This document shows, piece after piece, positions 16,532 through 24,298 of a stretch of DNA of 36,743 nucleotides. The stretch lies in contig CAMJZV010000027.1 in assembly GCA_946410305.1 (NCBI GenBank), forward strand, positions 1-36,743. Reading direction: 5' to 3'. Source of the stretch: an uncultured Prevotellaceae bacterium (GTDB lineage Bacteria; Bacteroidota; Bacteroidia; Bacteroidales; Bacteroidaceae). Below the pieces are notes generated by a model that was given only the letters and a program-made list of their open reading frames with translations, made no database searches and was not told the origin of the DNA. A program made the position numbers and the translations under genes. Position 1 is the stretch's first letter. Each line of letters opens with the position of its first letter.

Positions 16532-19015
16532 TTACAGCATCTGTACGCCAGTCTTGCGGAAGGTCGAAAGACCTGTGGTCGTACCCCTGCCATCGCTCAC
16601 TTTCTCTATCAGATGGTCGCTTATCAGACGGCGTGTCTTACTGCGCACGGCTCCGTCGCTCGTCAGTCCAAAGCAGCGCATCACGTCCTCACTAGTGAAT
16701 TCCTCAGGCAGTCGGGCAAAGGCCTCGTAGGTCTTTGGGCGACGCTGCACATTCACGCTGGCATCCTTCAACTTGTTGTCGAAATAGGCCTCGGCCATCG
16801 CGCCAAAGTAGTGGCGCTGACAAGCATACTGGATGTTCACGATGAGTTCTGCCAGTTTCCAGTCCACGTCATCCGTCTCGAACTCGCCACACCAGTACTG
16901 GCCGTCTTGCTTCATCTTGTCCCAATGGCGCATCACGATGAATGGCGCAGCGAAGTTCAGACCATGATAGGCACAGCGTTTCAAGAGCATCTCGTCGGCC
17001 TTGGAGTCGTTCTCCTTGGCGTCCTCCATGCGGCGAGCTGTCCAGTCGTAGAGTTCATCGACGATCTTCTGAACGCTCAACTCGCCCTTCATTCTGTCCA
17101 GCTTCTCAGCCCACTCCTTCAAGCGATTGTCGCTGTCGTAGTCAACCACACTCTCGCGACTCATCATCTCAAAGTTGGTGGCAGGCAGAGGAATGCAGGT
17201 CAATCGGGTTGCCAGTCCACTTCCAAAGTTCTGCTCGTTCACCTTCTTCTTCAGCGCGATTGGTGTGCCTGTATAGATAAAGTTCCACGTCACGATGAAG
17301 TCCTGCAGGATTGAATCCATATTGCTGTAGGCCTGACCATCCTCTTCGTTGTGGAAGGCCTTGAGTTCCATCGAGAATTTGTCAATCCACGAGCCGCCCT
17401 TCTGAACAGTTACCGTGTTGTCCAACTCTGTATCAAACGTCAGCATGTGCAACTGCATGTCCTCGCCATCCACGTTCTCCACTGAGTTCACCATGTCCTG
17501 AATGAACTGGGCGTTACTGGTTCGTGCTGGATGGATGCGAACCACCACCTTCGGTTTCTTGGGCTTCTCCTTGTTAGCGCCCTTGGTGCGCATCTGTTCA
17601 CGATAAGCGTTAATTGCATCCTTACCTACCTTATCGGCAGCTACGATAGGCGCAGCGAGCAATTTGAACAATCGCGTAGCGAATGATTTACCACTGGCAG
17701 GATCGCCAATGATCAGCGTCGAGTTGTTCAGCCTGCGCAACTCTTCTGGACGATGGTAGAACCTGTAAGTACACCTAGTCATCAAGGTCATCAGTAGGCC
17801 ACCACCAACGAACATTGCCGCAGGATATTGGTTTTTCTTCAAGCCCTTGCAGATGTCCTTTATCAGCGGAAAGTCCTTGCTCAGCGCCTCAATCTGTTCG
17901 CCCCAGTCCCAGAGTTGATGCTCGATGTTAGAAGGCTGATGGCTGACATCTTCCATCTGACCTCTTCCTTCAGACTTCGCAAGGATGCTTTGCATCATCT
18001 TGCTCAATCCCTTTGGTGGCTCCTTGCACGCCGACTCCACGATGCTCCTCAGTTCCTGCTCGTCCAGTCCCAGGCGAGGCATCACCTCCAAGAGCCGTTC
18101 GCGGCTGTTGTCGCAGATAGCCCTCAGGTTCACTGCCAACTGGTACAGCTTCACGTTCCTTTCGCCCTCTTGTGGCTTGCCACCGTTCCTGCTCCACCAC
18201 TCGCTGATGATTTCCGAATACGGAATGCCCTTGAACGACCGTTCATTTATCTGCGTCATCTGCGATATCTGCGAGCCTTCATTATTCTCGCGGGAAGTTG
18301 TTGTTTCTCTCGCAGATTCCGCTGATTTCGCAGATTTTCTCTCAGCCGCGCTATGACCGTCTCGATATAGAGCATCATATCGCTCAGCAAATTCCTTATT
18401 CTCATAGGTAAATAGTTCCTTGTCAATAAACAGTATATCACTCTCTTTGCAGATGAAGCTCATGCGGCTGGCATCCTTGCACGACTCGTCAACCTCCACG
18501 CCCAGCACCTTCGCCATCTCGTGCTGATTGTCGATGAGATTACCCCAGTCCGTGCGAGCCTTAAAAACAATCTTCAGCCCCTTGCCTGATGGTGTGATAT
18601 AGATGAGGAGCAGCCTCCCCCCATCCCCCTCCAAAGAGAGGTGGTGTTTGGCATCGGCGAACAGTTCGGGGTGCTCTTCTCTCCATCTCTGAAAAATCTC
18701 CAGAGGCGTCAGATGCATCAGGCTCCCCTCCTTTTGGAGGGGACGGGGGAGGCCATCAATATCCATCACCACCAAGCCTGTCAGCCTCGTTGCCGCTTGC
18801 TTGCGCCATTGCCCTAGCTTTCCTGCCTTCGACAGTGTCTCGTCGAATGTCGCCTGAAAGATGAATGCAGGCAGCTTGCGCTTCAGTGCTGCATCATGCG
18901 TCTCGCGATACTTATCGATGTTCTCGTTCCATTGGGTTGCGCCGACGAGGGCCCAGAATTGGGCCTCGTCTACTGGCAACGTAGGATTACTGAAATTCTT
19001 CTGATAACAAAACAT
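16532..19015 (-). CDS. BT4734/VirE_N-type primase with DUF3987 helicase-like ATPase
   Basis: An 827-residue two-domain protein. The N-terminal part (about 45-230) resembles the BT4734/VirE_N family, linked to archaeo-eukaryotic primases: GLVVMDID gives the paired metal-binding aspartates D85 and D87, and TPSGKGLKIVF fits the second motif. The C-terminal DUF3987-type ATPase has Walker A IGDPASGKSF (K443). The linker near residues 225-260 (SAKSAESARETTT, QMTQINERS) is encoded by the TCTGCG-rich repeats found in the intergenic space at 29680-29790. Two inverted GC-rich palindromic repeats add PRPLQKEG just after the DxD and SLEGDGG later, so the insert sits beside a catalytic motif. It probably replicates or primes an element; activity is inferred. 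Confidence 0.85.
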   Translation of the reverse strand: MFCYQKNFSNPTLPVDEAQFWALVGATQWNENIDKYRETHDAALKRKLPAFIFQATFDETLSKAGKLGQWRKQAATRLTGLVVMDIDGLPRPLQKEGSLMHLTPLEIFQRWREEHPELFADAKHHLSLEGDGGRLLLIYITPSGKGLKIVFKARTDWGNLIDNQHEMAKVLGVEVDESCKDASRMSFICKESDILFIDKELFTYENKEFAERYDALYRDGHSAAERKSAKSAESARETTTSRENNEGSQISQMTQINERSFKGIPYSEIISEWWSRNGGKPQEGERNVKLYQLAVNLRAICDNSRERLLEVMPRLGLDEQELRSIVESACKEPPKGLSKMMQSILAKSEGRGQMEDVSHQPSNIEHQLWDWGEQIEALSKDFPLIKDICKGLKKNQYPAAMFVGGGLLMTLMTRCTYRFYHRPEELRRLNNSTLIIGDPASGKSFATRLFKLLAAPIVAADKVGKDAINAYREQMRTKGANKEKPKKPKVVVRIHPARTSNAQFIQDMVNSVENVDGEDMQLHMLTFDTELDNTVTVQKGGSWIDKFSMELKAFHNEEDGQAYSNMDSILQDFIVTWNFIYTGTPIALKKKVNEQNFGSGLATRLTCIPLPATNFEMMSRESVVDYDSDNRLKEWAEKLDRMKGELSVQKIVDELYDWTARRMEDAKENDSKADEMLLKRCAYHGLNFAAPFIVMRHWDKMKQDGQYWCGEFETDDVDWKLAELIVNIQYACQRHYFGAMAEAYFDNKLKDASVNVQRRPKTYEAFARLPEEFTSEDVMRCFGLTSDGAVRSKTRRLISDHLIEKVSDGRGTTTGLSTFRKTGVQML
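18614..18644. repeat. GC-rich palindromic repeat in the primase gene, copy 1
   Basis: A CCTCCCCCC head with a CCCCTCC-AAAG-type hairpin, somewhat decayed on the right arm (AGAGAGGTGG). Encodes SLEGDGG. Inverted relative to 18723-18752. Confidence 0.75.
18723..18752. repeat. GC-rich palindromic repeat in the primase gene, copy 2 (inverted)
   Basis: Hairpin CCCCTCC-TTTT-GGAGGGG plus tail GGGGGAGG. Encodes GLPRPLQKEGS directly after the predicted primase DxD motif. Confidence 0.85.
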
Positions 19016-19046
19016 ATTTCGTGTGATTCGTTAGATTCGTGTTCAG

Positions 19047-19379
19047 TTAACAAAACTCTATCAGGTCTAGTTCACGTTCTATCAGCGCGTTCTTCGCCTC
19101 CTTCGTATGCTCCTCCAACAACCCCATCACTTGCGGCGTACTATACTCCTTGGGGAACGAGCCGAACACCTTGATGCGCTCCATCGACTCCTTCACCCAG
19201 CCCCACGGCAGCTTCTTCACCATGCGGTCTTTGTCACGCTTCCGCGGCTGGCGGTTGTACGCCTTAAAGGTTAAATGACCTGTGTTCTCATCCATATACA
19301 GAACACCTTCCACACGCTTGCCCACAAAGAGTTTTGTCATCAGCTCCAGGGCGTCCAAAACAAAAATGTACTTTTTCAT
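19047..19379 (-). CDS. Small hypothetical protein
   Basis: A 110-residue basic protein, not recognised. It starts MKKYIFVLDALELMTK and contains a central basic patch RQPRKRDKDRMVKK and a C-terminal acidic helix. No signal peptide is convincing. It lies 31 bases upstream of the primase-helicase on the same strand and is probably in its transcript, so a role in the element's replication or control is plausible but unproven. Confidence 0.7.
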   Translation of the reverse strand: MKKYIFVLDALELMTKLFVGKRVEGVLYMDENTGHLTFKAYNRQPRKRDKDRMVKKLPWGWVKESMERIKVFGSFPKEYSTPQVMGLLEEHTKEAKNALIERELDLIEFC

Positions 19380-19466
19380 AATCGATTCGAATTTGTGAGT
19401 GAAGGCATTGTGTCAGAATTTGGCCATTTTCACTACGTAGACTTCCTCCACCACGCTTCGACTCGG

Positions 19467-19712
19467 TTATTGATTAATAATTACCTCTGTGGTTCCTATT
19501 AGGCGAACCACACCTCCCCCTTTACCAGCATTCTTCATGCCGTCGCTCATCAGCCACTGCTTGCACTTGAACTTCTGTTCCACCACCGTCATCTTCAGTG
19601 CACAGAATCTTGTTCCGTCATTCTTGATGCACTTGTGTTGACAACTTGCGCAGCAGCGCTTCACTTTCACGTCGTAAGAGTTTCTTACGCTCACGATTCT
19701 CATATTATTCAT
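19467..19712 (-). CDS. Small cysteine-rich (zinc-finger-like) protein
   Basis: An 81-residue protein with cysteines spaced CCASCQHKC, then FCAL, then FKCKQW, a pattern suited to one or two zinc sites. Similar small Cys-motif proteins with a following MSDGMKNAGKG-like tail are common in Bacteroides and Prevotella accessory DNA. It is first in the four-gene minus-strand run ending with the muramidase. A TACTTTTG box lies about 38 bases upstream of its ATG, and four CTATACG repeats lie beyond that. Function unknown. Confidence 0.75.
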   Translation of the reverse strand: MNNMRIVSVRNSYDVKVKRCCASCQHKCIKNDGTRFCALKMTVVEQKFKCKQWLMSDGMKNAGKGGGVVRLIGTTEVIINQ

Positions 19713-19749
19713 TGCTTTAAGATTTTATTTGTTTGTCCTTTTGACAATG

Positions 19750-19757
19750 CAAAAGTA
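19750..19757 (-). promoter_or_regulatory. -7 box for the primase gene cluster
   Basis: TACTTTTG on the minus strand. The start would be near 19745, 33 bases before the 19712 ATG. The nearest TTTG is only 15 bases upstream, so the -33 element is poor and activator control is possible. Confidence 0.5.
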
Positions 19758-19806
19758 CGACGAAAAACCATGCAAAATATGGATTTTTTCGAGTTGTCAA
19801 GTCCCA

Positions 19807-19854
19807 CTATACGCCACTATACGTACAGCTCTTTTTCGCTATACGAACTATACG
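19807..19854. repeat. Four CTATACG direct repeats
   Basis: CTATACG occurs at 19807, 19817, 19839 and 19848, spaced 10, 22 and 9 bp, so all face roughly the same side of the helix. They lie 50-100 bp upstream of the primase-cluster -7 box and just outside the terminator of the HIRAN pair. Operator or iteron character is inferred. Confidence 0.75.
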
Positions 19855-19873
19855 CATAGCCCACTTTTGGACA

Positions 19874-19905
19874 CAAAAAAAGCGAGCAGAAATCAATCTG
19901 TTCGC
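19874..19905 (-). terminator. Intrinsic terminator of the HIRAN pair
   Basis: On the minus strand stem GCGAACAGA/TCTGCTCGC (19905-19897 and 19890-19882, one mismatch) with loop TTGATT, followed by seven T. Confidence 0.85.
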
Positions 19906-19929
19906 TTAAAAACCATTTTGTTTTGACTG

Positions 19930-20517
19930 CTAAATCGTCTTCAGCCGCTTATATACATCTATTATTATCTGGGCACTTGCAGCGTAACGGTTCTTGTCGC
20001 CACTGAACCTGTTCTTCCAAACAGTAATCTCGTTCAATGGCGGCAACTTCCCCTTGTCCATATACCATGCGTTGGCTTCCCTGCCCAACAGCTGCGTGTA
20101 GCTGTGGTATCTGGCTTCGCCCTCCTTTGTCTCGTCAATCTTCGAGAGCAAGTCAGGCACCAATGCCTCCATATCAGCAAAGAAGTCGGCATAGCCACCC
20201 ATCACAGCCAACTGCTGCTTGTAATAGCGATAGCCGGCATAGATGCAGAACCACCCACGCCCACTGGTTGTATCAATCTGTTGGGCCACCTCCTTCAGCA
20301 TCGCTATCAGTTTGGGCTGTTTCTCCTCAGAGCCAAACGCCACCATATCGAAGAATTGCAACTGTCGAGGCACAAACACCTCTTCAGCATCCTGAACATC
20401 GTCATCTTTCTGACTGCCCATGTGTATATGCTGATGTTCTATCGTGGGTTGATAGTTCAGTATCCAGGCAAACTGGTTGTTTACCGTTGGTTGTATATTC
20501 TGGTCGTCTTTACTCAT
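19930..20517 (-). CDS. Partner of the HIRAN protein, with tandem NYQP motifs
   Basis: A 195-residue protein I do not recognise. The ATG at 20517 is chosen because it overlaps the upstream stop in ATGAGTAA, which indicates translational coupling. Residues 7-16 (NIQPTVNNQF) and 21-31 (NYQPTIEHQHI) repeat a short motif also found near the C-terminus of the upstream protein (NYQPQIQNQNI). An acidic linker DDDVQDAEE follows. The rest (about 50-195) looks like a helical globular domain with GRGWFCIYAGYRYY and WKNRFSGDKNRYA. No membrane segment, no nuclease motif seen. The layout, motif then domain, resembles an effector recruited through a homotypic motif; this is inference. Confidence 0.8.
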   Translation of the reverse strand: MSKDDQNIQPTVNNQFAWILNYQPTIEHQHIHMGSQKDDDVQDAEEVFVPRQLQFFDMVAFGSEEKQPKLIAMLKEVAQQIDTTSGRGWFCIYAGYRYYKQQLAVMGGYADFFADMEALVPDLLSKIDETKEGEARYHSYTQLLGREANAWYMDKGKLPPLNEITVWKNRFSGDKNRYAASAQIIIDVYKRLKTI

Positions 20518-21874
20518 TATCCAATCGTTTTTTATCGTGTGTTCTAAAAGGTGGTGTTGGCAGATCAATGTTTTGATTCTGAATCTGTGGTTGGTAGTTC
20601 TCAACATGAGATATCATAGTCGCAGGGCGTTCCACCGCCTTTTCCATAGAGTCAAGTATCTTGTCCTGCTTCTGCTCCTGCCTATCTTGCTGCTCCTTCT
20701 GTTTGCTAAGTATCAGCTCTTCAATCTGTGGCGCATGTTTCTGCCACTCAGGATGCCAAGCCAGCAACGTAGACACACCTCCAAACATCCCCAAGGCAAT
20801 TTTCGTTGGGAATCTCAGAAAAGAACTCGCCAAGTCCTTCATTGAGAACATGCCAGACTCCTGCAAACGCGTCTCATAGTCTGCCTCTACTATGGGCTTC
20901 ATCTCAATGCCCAGCTCGCGACACGTCTTCTCCCTCAGCACCAGCAGCGAGAGAATCGCGGTCAGCGCAGCTCTGGGGATGCACAGGTAATACAGTTGTG
21001 AGAATAACGCTTCCATGTGGCCGACGTTCTGATAGAGATTACCTGGCAACTGACGGAGCAAGTCGTCAATCATTTGCAGACCACTCCACAGCTGACCCTT
21101 TGTCTGCTCGCACCAACGGCCCCAAATATTTGCTGCCTCATCAGAATCTACCAGACGCGGCCACCATTCCAGCGTGCGTTCCTCCAGACGATGACGACAG
21201 CACATGCTTGCGCTCTGGTGCTTCAGCTCACCAGCCAGTTCACGCACCTCGTCACATGTCGACTCCTCCAGCAGCTTGACGTACAGCTCGCGCTGACGGC
21301 TTGCCTCATGGCTCATGTCGTGGCGGCTACCCTCCATCCAGATACCTAGATACGTCTGCAGTTCTGTTATGTTTACATCCTTCAGGTTTGGCAGCAACTC
21401 CTCTTCCAGAATGAATTCAGCCTCCTCTTCGGCGTGCAGGGCATCCATAGGCGCCAACAGGGGGATGTCCGTCTGCCACTTCCCCCAGTTAAAGCCTGGC
21501 TCCTGCCCACTGTCGCAGGCTGCCTCCTGACATTTCAGTGTAACGAAAAGATAGCCATGTTCTGATACCACCACCTCGCTGATGTCCGCTGCCAGCATAC
21601 CCCGTTTCGACTGGCTTATCATCGTGTGAACCATGTCGCGTTGATCCTTGCACACATAGCCAATCTTATTACCCATTGCGCGAGCCATCACAGCCAAATG
21701 GTCATTCGTATTCGTAGGCTCAGGTTTCAGCACCACACGTGGCCTCATGTCCCTGAGATTCGAGAGCATACCGATGGTACGAGCCCACATCTCAGGAGTC
21801 TCCGGATCACCAAACTTGTAATCCGGATTAGCCGCATGTTGTGCTCCTAATATTTTGATGCTATATTGCGTCAT
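20510..21874 (-). CDS. HIRAN-like domain protein
   Basis: A 454-residue protein. Residues about 45-95 fit a HIRAN fold: VVLKPEPTNTNDHLAV then GNKIGYVCKDQRDMVHTMI, the conserved x-EP-x-N-x-x-D-x-x-AV and IGY pattern, which in other proteins binds DNA ends or stalled forks. The middle region is helical with tryptophans (LEWWPRL, WGRWCEQ). Around residues 300-385 are two moderately hydrophobic stretches (AALTAILSLLVL, IALGMFGGVSTLLAW). A glutamine-lysine-rich helix (KQKEQQDRQEQKQDK) precedes NYQPQIQNQNI (426-436). It overlaps the partner gene by 8 bases. No helicase or nuclease domain is seen. A sensor role is possible but unproven. Confidence 0.75.
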   Translation of the reverse strand: MTQYSIKILGAQHAANPDYKFGDPETPEMWARTIGMLSNLRDMRPRVVLKPEPTNTNDHLAVMARAMGNKIGYVCKDQRDMVHTMISQSKRGMLAADISEVVVSEHGYLFVTLKCQEAACDSGQEPGFNWGKWQTDIPLLAPMDALHAEEEAEFILEEELLPNLKDVNITELQTYLGIWMEGSRHDMSHEASRQRELYVKLLEESTCDEVRELAGELKHQSASMCCRHRLEERTLEWWPRLVDSDEAANIWGRWCEQTKGQLWSGLQMIDDLLRQLPGNLYQNVGHMEALFSQLYYLCIPRAALTAILSLLVLREKTCRELGIEMKPIVEADYETRLQESGMFSMKDLASSFLRFPTKIALGMFGGVSTLLAWHPEWQKHAPQIEELILSKQKEQQDRQEQKQDKILDSMEKAVERPATMISHVENYQPQIQNQNIDLPTPPFRTHDKKRLDNE

Positions 21875-21906
21875 GCTTGATCACGTTGGATTCCAATTCC
21901 GATGTG

Positions 21907-21914
21907 CAAAGTTA
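21907..21914 (-). promoter_or_regulatory. -7 box for the HIRAN pair
   Basis: TAACTTTG on the minus strand, 33 bases upstream of the ATG at 21874. No well-placed -33 TTG. Confidence 0.5.
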
Positions 21915-22004
21915 CAAAATTCCCTGCTCAATCTACCATGATTTCCCTATCATTTTCCGCTATAATTTGTTAAACAGACACAAGCCACAGAATAGCAAGC
22001 AGAT

Positions 22005-22040
22005 ACAAAAATCCCACACCTTTTCAGTAGGATGTGGGAT
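22005..22040 (-). terminator. Intrinsic terminator of ariAB
   Basis: Minus-strand stem ATCCCACA/TGTGGGAT (22040-22033 and 22018-22011) followed by a TTTTTG run, 32 bases after the ariB stop. Confidence 0.85.
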
Positions 22041-22071
22041 AGATATTTTGAGAATTTCTGGAATTATCCGT

Positions 22072-22935
22072 TCAAACTATTACAGCAATATCCTCAGCAA
22101 TTTTCTTGATTTGCCAATACGTCTGTGGTGGCAGGTCGTTCATCAGCACATCTTTCTTAAACGAAACGGAAGTCCCACGACAAAGCAAATCGCCGATGTA
22201 TGCAACAAGGTCGAAAAGATTGTGTCCTCGTATGTGCAGATAGGCGTTTTGCTCGTTCACATTGAGAGTCTGGTAAAAGCTGCCCTCTGCCTCAAAATCA
22301 ACAGACTTCGCATAATCAGAGTTTAAATATTGCTCGAAATTCTTGGTGATGCTCTCAATGAGCGACTTACCATTCTCTGCCAGTTCCTCACGTTTACATT
22401 GATTGGGCAAACAAGCAGAGAACATACGTAGATTGAAATCTGGTTTGTCGTTCTTAAGGCAAAAGAGCAAAAGTAATAGTGGCTTATACACAGTCTTTGA
22501 TAGTGTGGAAAGGAAGGCGGAGAAATCAAAAGTCACTGCCTTCTCAGGACATTGTGCCTCAAAGCGTTGCTTTAATGCAGAGGCTTCGCAATAGTGATTC
22601 TCCCATGAATAAGTATAAGTCTGGCAGATATAGTTGGCTGCATCAAGATTTGACTCTTGCAATAGATAGCGCATATCACTGTCAATGCAAATAAAGAATT
22701 GCTTCGACAGATAAGGACGGTATTTCAAGCATTGCTCACAGCCTTTAGTGTCGTAGCCCTTGGGACTGCGACTATATGTGATGAACTTATATTGGCCTGT
22801 GTGACAACTTTGAAGCATGGCATCCCAAAAAGTTTTATCGTCATCATCCTCTAAATGGACACTGGCGATAATATCTCTTTGCATAAGAGGCACATTAGCA
22901 AAGTACCGCGCTTGCTCCTTATAAACGTCTGCCAT
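22072..22935 (-). CDS. ariB: PARIS-like effector, DUF4435 (AriB-like)
   Basis: A 287-residue DUF4435 protein with a TOPRIM-type core. E29 lies in HLEDDDDKTFW, followed by FFICIDSDM with its paired aspartates, and YTYSWENHYCE, which fits the ENxxxE region of the family. In the E. coli PARIS system AriB is a TOPRIM nuclease released by AriA when a phage anti-restriction protein is sensed, and it cuts host tRNA-Lys. Here the gene follows the AAA ATPase with TAATG coupling, the two-gene PARIS arrangement. Both metal-binding motifs are intact. Assignment is by domain pairing; a generic AAA_15/DUF4435 toxin system is the alternative. Confidence 0.82.
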   Translation of the reverse strand: MADVYKEQARYFANVPLMQRDIIASVHLEDDDDKTFWDAMLQSCHTGQYKFITYSRSPKGYDTKGCEQCLKYRPYLSKQFFICIDSDMRYLLQESNLDAANYICQTYTYSWENHYCEASALKQRFEAQCPEKAVTFDFSAFLSTLSKTVYKPLLLLLFCLKNDKPDFNLRMFSACLPNQCKREELAENGKSLIESITKNFEQYLNSDYAKSVDFEAEGSFYQTLNVNEQNAYLHIRGHNLFDLVAYIGDLLCRGTSVSFKKDVLMNDLPPQTYWQIKKIAEDIAVIV

Positions 22936-23846
22936 TATTTTCGAGTGTTAGTGGTGATATCTTCCATGTAAATGGCCTTGTCGCCCCAGCCATCAGAGAA
23001 TATCATCGGCGAGTGCGTGGTAAGGATAATCTGCACCTCAGGATTTAATTCTAGAATCATGTCAATCAAATTGTACTGCCAATTGATGTGCATTGAGATT
23101 TCTGGCTCGTCGAGCATCAGCACATACTCTTGTCCTCGCTCCAAAAGAACGGTAAGCAGAATGATTAGGAGTTGCTTTTCGCCAGAAGACAGATTCTTGG
23201 GGAAGATAGCAATATTGTCTTTATAAAAAACAAGTTTCGTAGAATCATTGTCAAGTCGTTTCCCAGTCTCAGCAAAGCATTCGTTGACCAGACGTATAAA
23301 CAAGTTCTTACGCTCGTTGATTTTGTCGAGTTCTGACTTCGAAATGCTACTGTTGGTATTGATACGATCAGTCAGTTCCTTCACCAAGTCTGAAAGGTAG
23401 TAGCCATAATCGCTCTGCAACTTCTCCAGTCGAATGTCAAGATAACTGTCCTGACTGCTCTTGCTGTCACCTTTCACATCGAATGTCGACACGAAATCCA
23501 GTTTCACCAGTTTACGATAGTCCGTGGCAGAAATCTCCTTGCCACCAATCATGGGAGTCCACGACGTTGTGTTAGCAAGAATCTCATCCCCGTCAGCATT
23601 TCTTGTCAGCATGTTCTCAAACTCCACATACTCCATAGCCAAGTCATCCTTGAAGTTAATCTTCGTCAGATGACTTTGGAAAAACTGCCCATTCTTCTCA
23701 TAGGCAATGGCATGACGCAGAAGGCGCAACAGCGTTGTCTTAAACGTGCCGTTGTTGCCCACGATGATGTTCACATGCTCATCGAGCGTATGACTAAAGG
23801 CATACTCGTAATATAGGTTATCGATGCTGAAGTCCTTGATTCTCAT
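22935..23846 (-). CDS. ariA: PARIS-like ATPase, AAA_15 (AriA-like)
   Basis: A 303-residue ABC-like AAA_15 ATPase. The P-loop is GNNGTFKTTL (30-39, K35), with phenylalanine where GxGK is usual. The signature is LSSGEKQLL, Walker B VLMLDEPEISMH, and switch histidine ILTTHSP. The middle region (about 110-190) is a short charged, partly coiled insertion. The protein is shorter than I expect for AriA of the E. coli PARIS system, so trigger recognition may differ. It is first in the ariA-ariB unit, with a TAACTTTG box about 30 bases upstream, and lies between the CRISPR array and ariB. Confidence 0.8.
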   Translation of the reverse strand: MRIKDFSIDNLYYEYAFSHTLDEHVNIIVGNNGTFKTTLLRLLRHAIAYEKNGQFFQSHLTKINFKDDLAMEYVEFENMLTRNADGDEILANTTSWTPMIGGKEISATDYRKLVKLDFVSTFDVKGDSKSSQDSYLDIRLEKLQSDYGYYLSDLVKELTDRINTNSSISKSELDKINERKNLFIRLVNECFAETGKRLDNDSTKLVFYKDNIAIFPKNLSSGEKQLLIILLTVLLERGQEYVLMLDEPEISMHINWQYNLIDMILELNPEVQIILTTHSPMIFSDGWGDKAIYMEDITTNTRK

Positions 23847-23871
23847 ATCGCGATATTCTTTATTTTGTGTG

Positions 23872-23879
23872 CAAAGTTA
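23872..23879 (-). promoter_or_regulatory. -7 box for ariAB
   Basis: TAACTTTG on the minus strand, 26 bases upstream of the ariA ATG. The nearest TTTG is 24 bases further upstream, longer than the usual 20. It separates ariAB transcription from the CRISPR array. Confidence 0.5.
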
Positions 23880-23988
23880 CGATTTATTTTTTATATAAGT
23901 ATGCAAAAATCGAAAATGTTACACCTTAGAAGATAGTTTTTTACATTATCCCTTTTCCATCTTACGTCGTCCACTGGTCCGCCGTGCT

Positions 23989-24289
23989 ATCTGCGATAGC
24001 AGAAATTATACTATGGTTTACACCTACCGAGCAGTTCAACACCGAGTGGGCACTATCTGCGATAGCAGAAATTATACTATGGTTTACACCGGTTCGTGTT
24101 GTTAGCGTTGTTGCCGCGGCGATCTGCGATAGCAGAAATTATACTATGGTTTACACCCCCAATCATTATATGACAGACATAACACAAATCTGCGATAGCA
24201 GAAATTATACTATGGTTTACACCCAACTGCATGGTCACAGGTCAGGTGTATAAATCTGCGATAGCAGAAATTATACTATGGTTTACACC
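23989..24289 (-). CRISPR. Type V-A CRISPR array, 5 repeats, 4 spacers
   Basis: Five identical 36-bp repeats at 23989-24024, 24055-24090, 24122-24157, 24188-24223 and 24254-24289. The spacers are 30, 31, 30 and 30 bp. On the minus strand each repeat begins GGTGTAAACC and ends TAATTTCTGCTATCGCAGAT, the Cas12a handle with stem TCTGC/GCAGA and loop TATC. The array is therefore transcribed with cas12a, repeat 24254-24289 is leader-proximal, and the spacer at 24224-24253 should be the newest. All copies are identical, including the distal one. Spacer targets cannot be read from the window. Confidence 0.98.
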
Positions 24290-24298
24290 ATTTGTTTG

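Noticed and set aside
18255..18275. ATCTGCGAT in the primase gene resembling the CRISPR repeat
   Set aside because: The match is nine bases and belongs to the TCTGCG repeat family of that linker; no handle stem or spacer spacing.
23890..23925. Possible degenerate sixth CRISPR repeat ending GTTACACC
   Set aside because: Only the last eight or nine bases resemble the repeat end; the handle sequence is absent and the distance to the array does not fit one spacer-repeat step.
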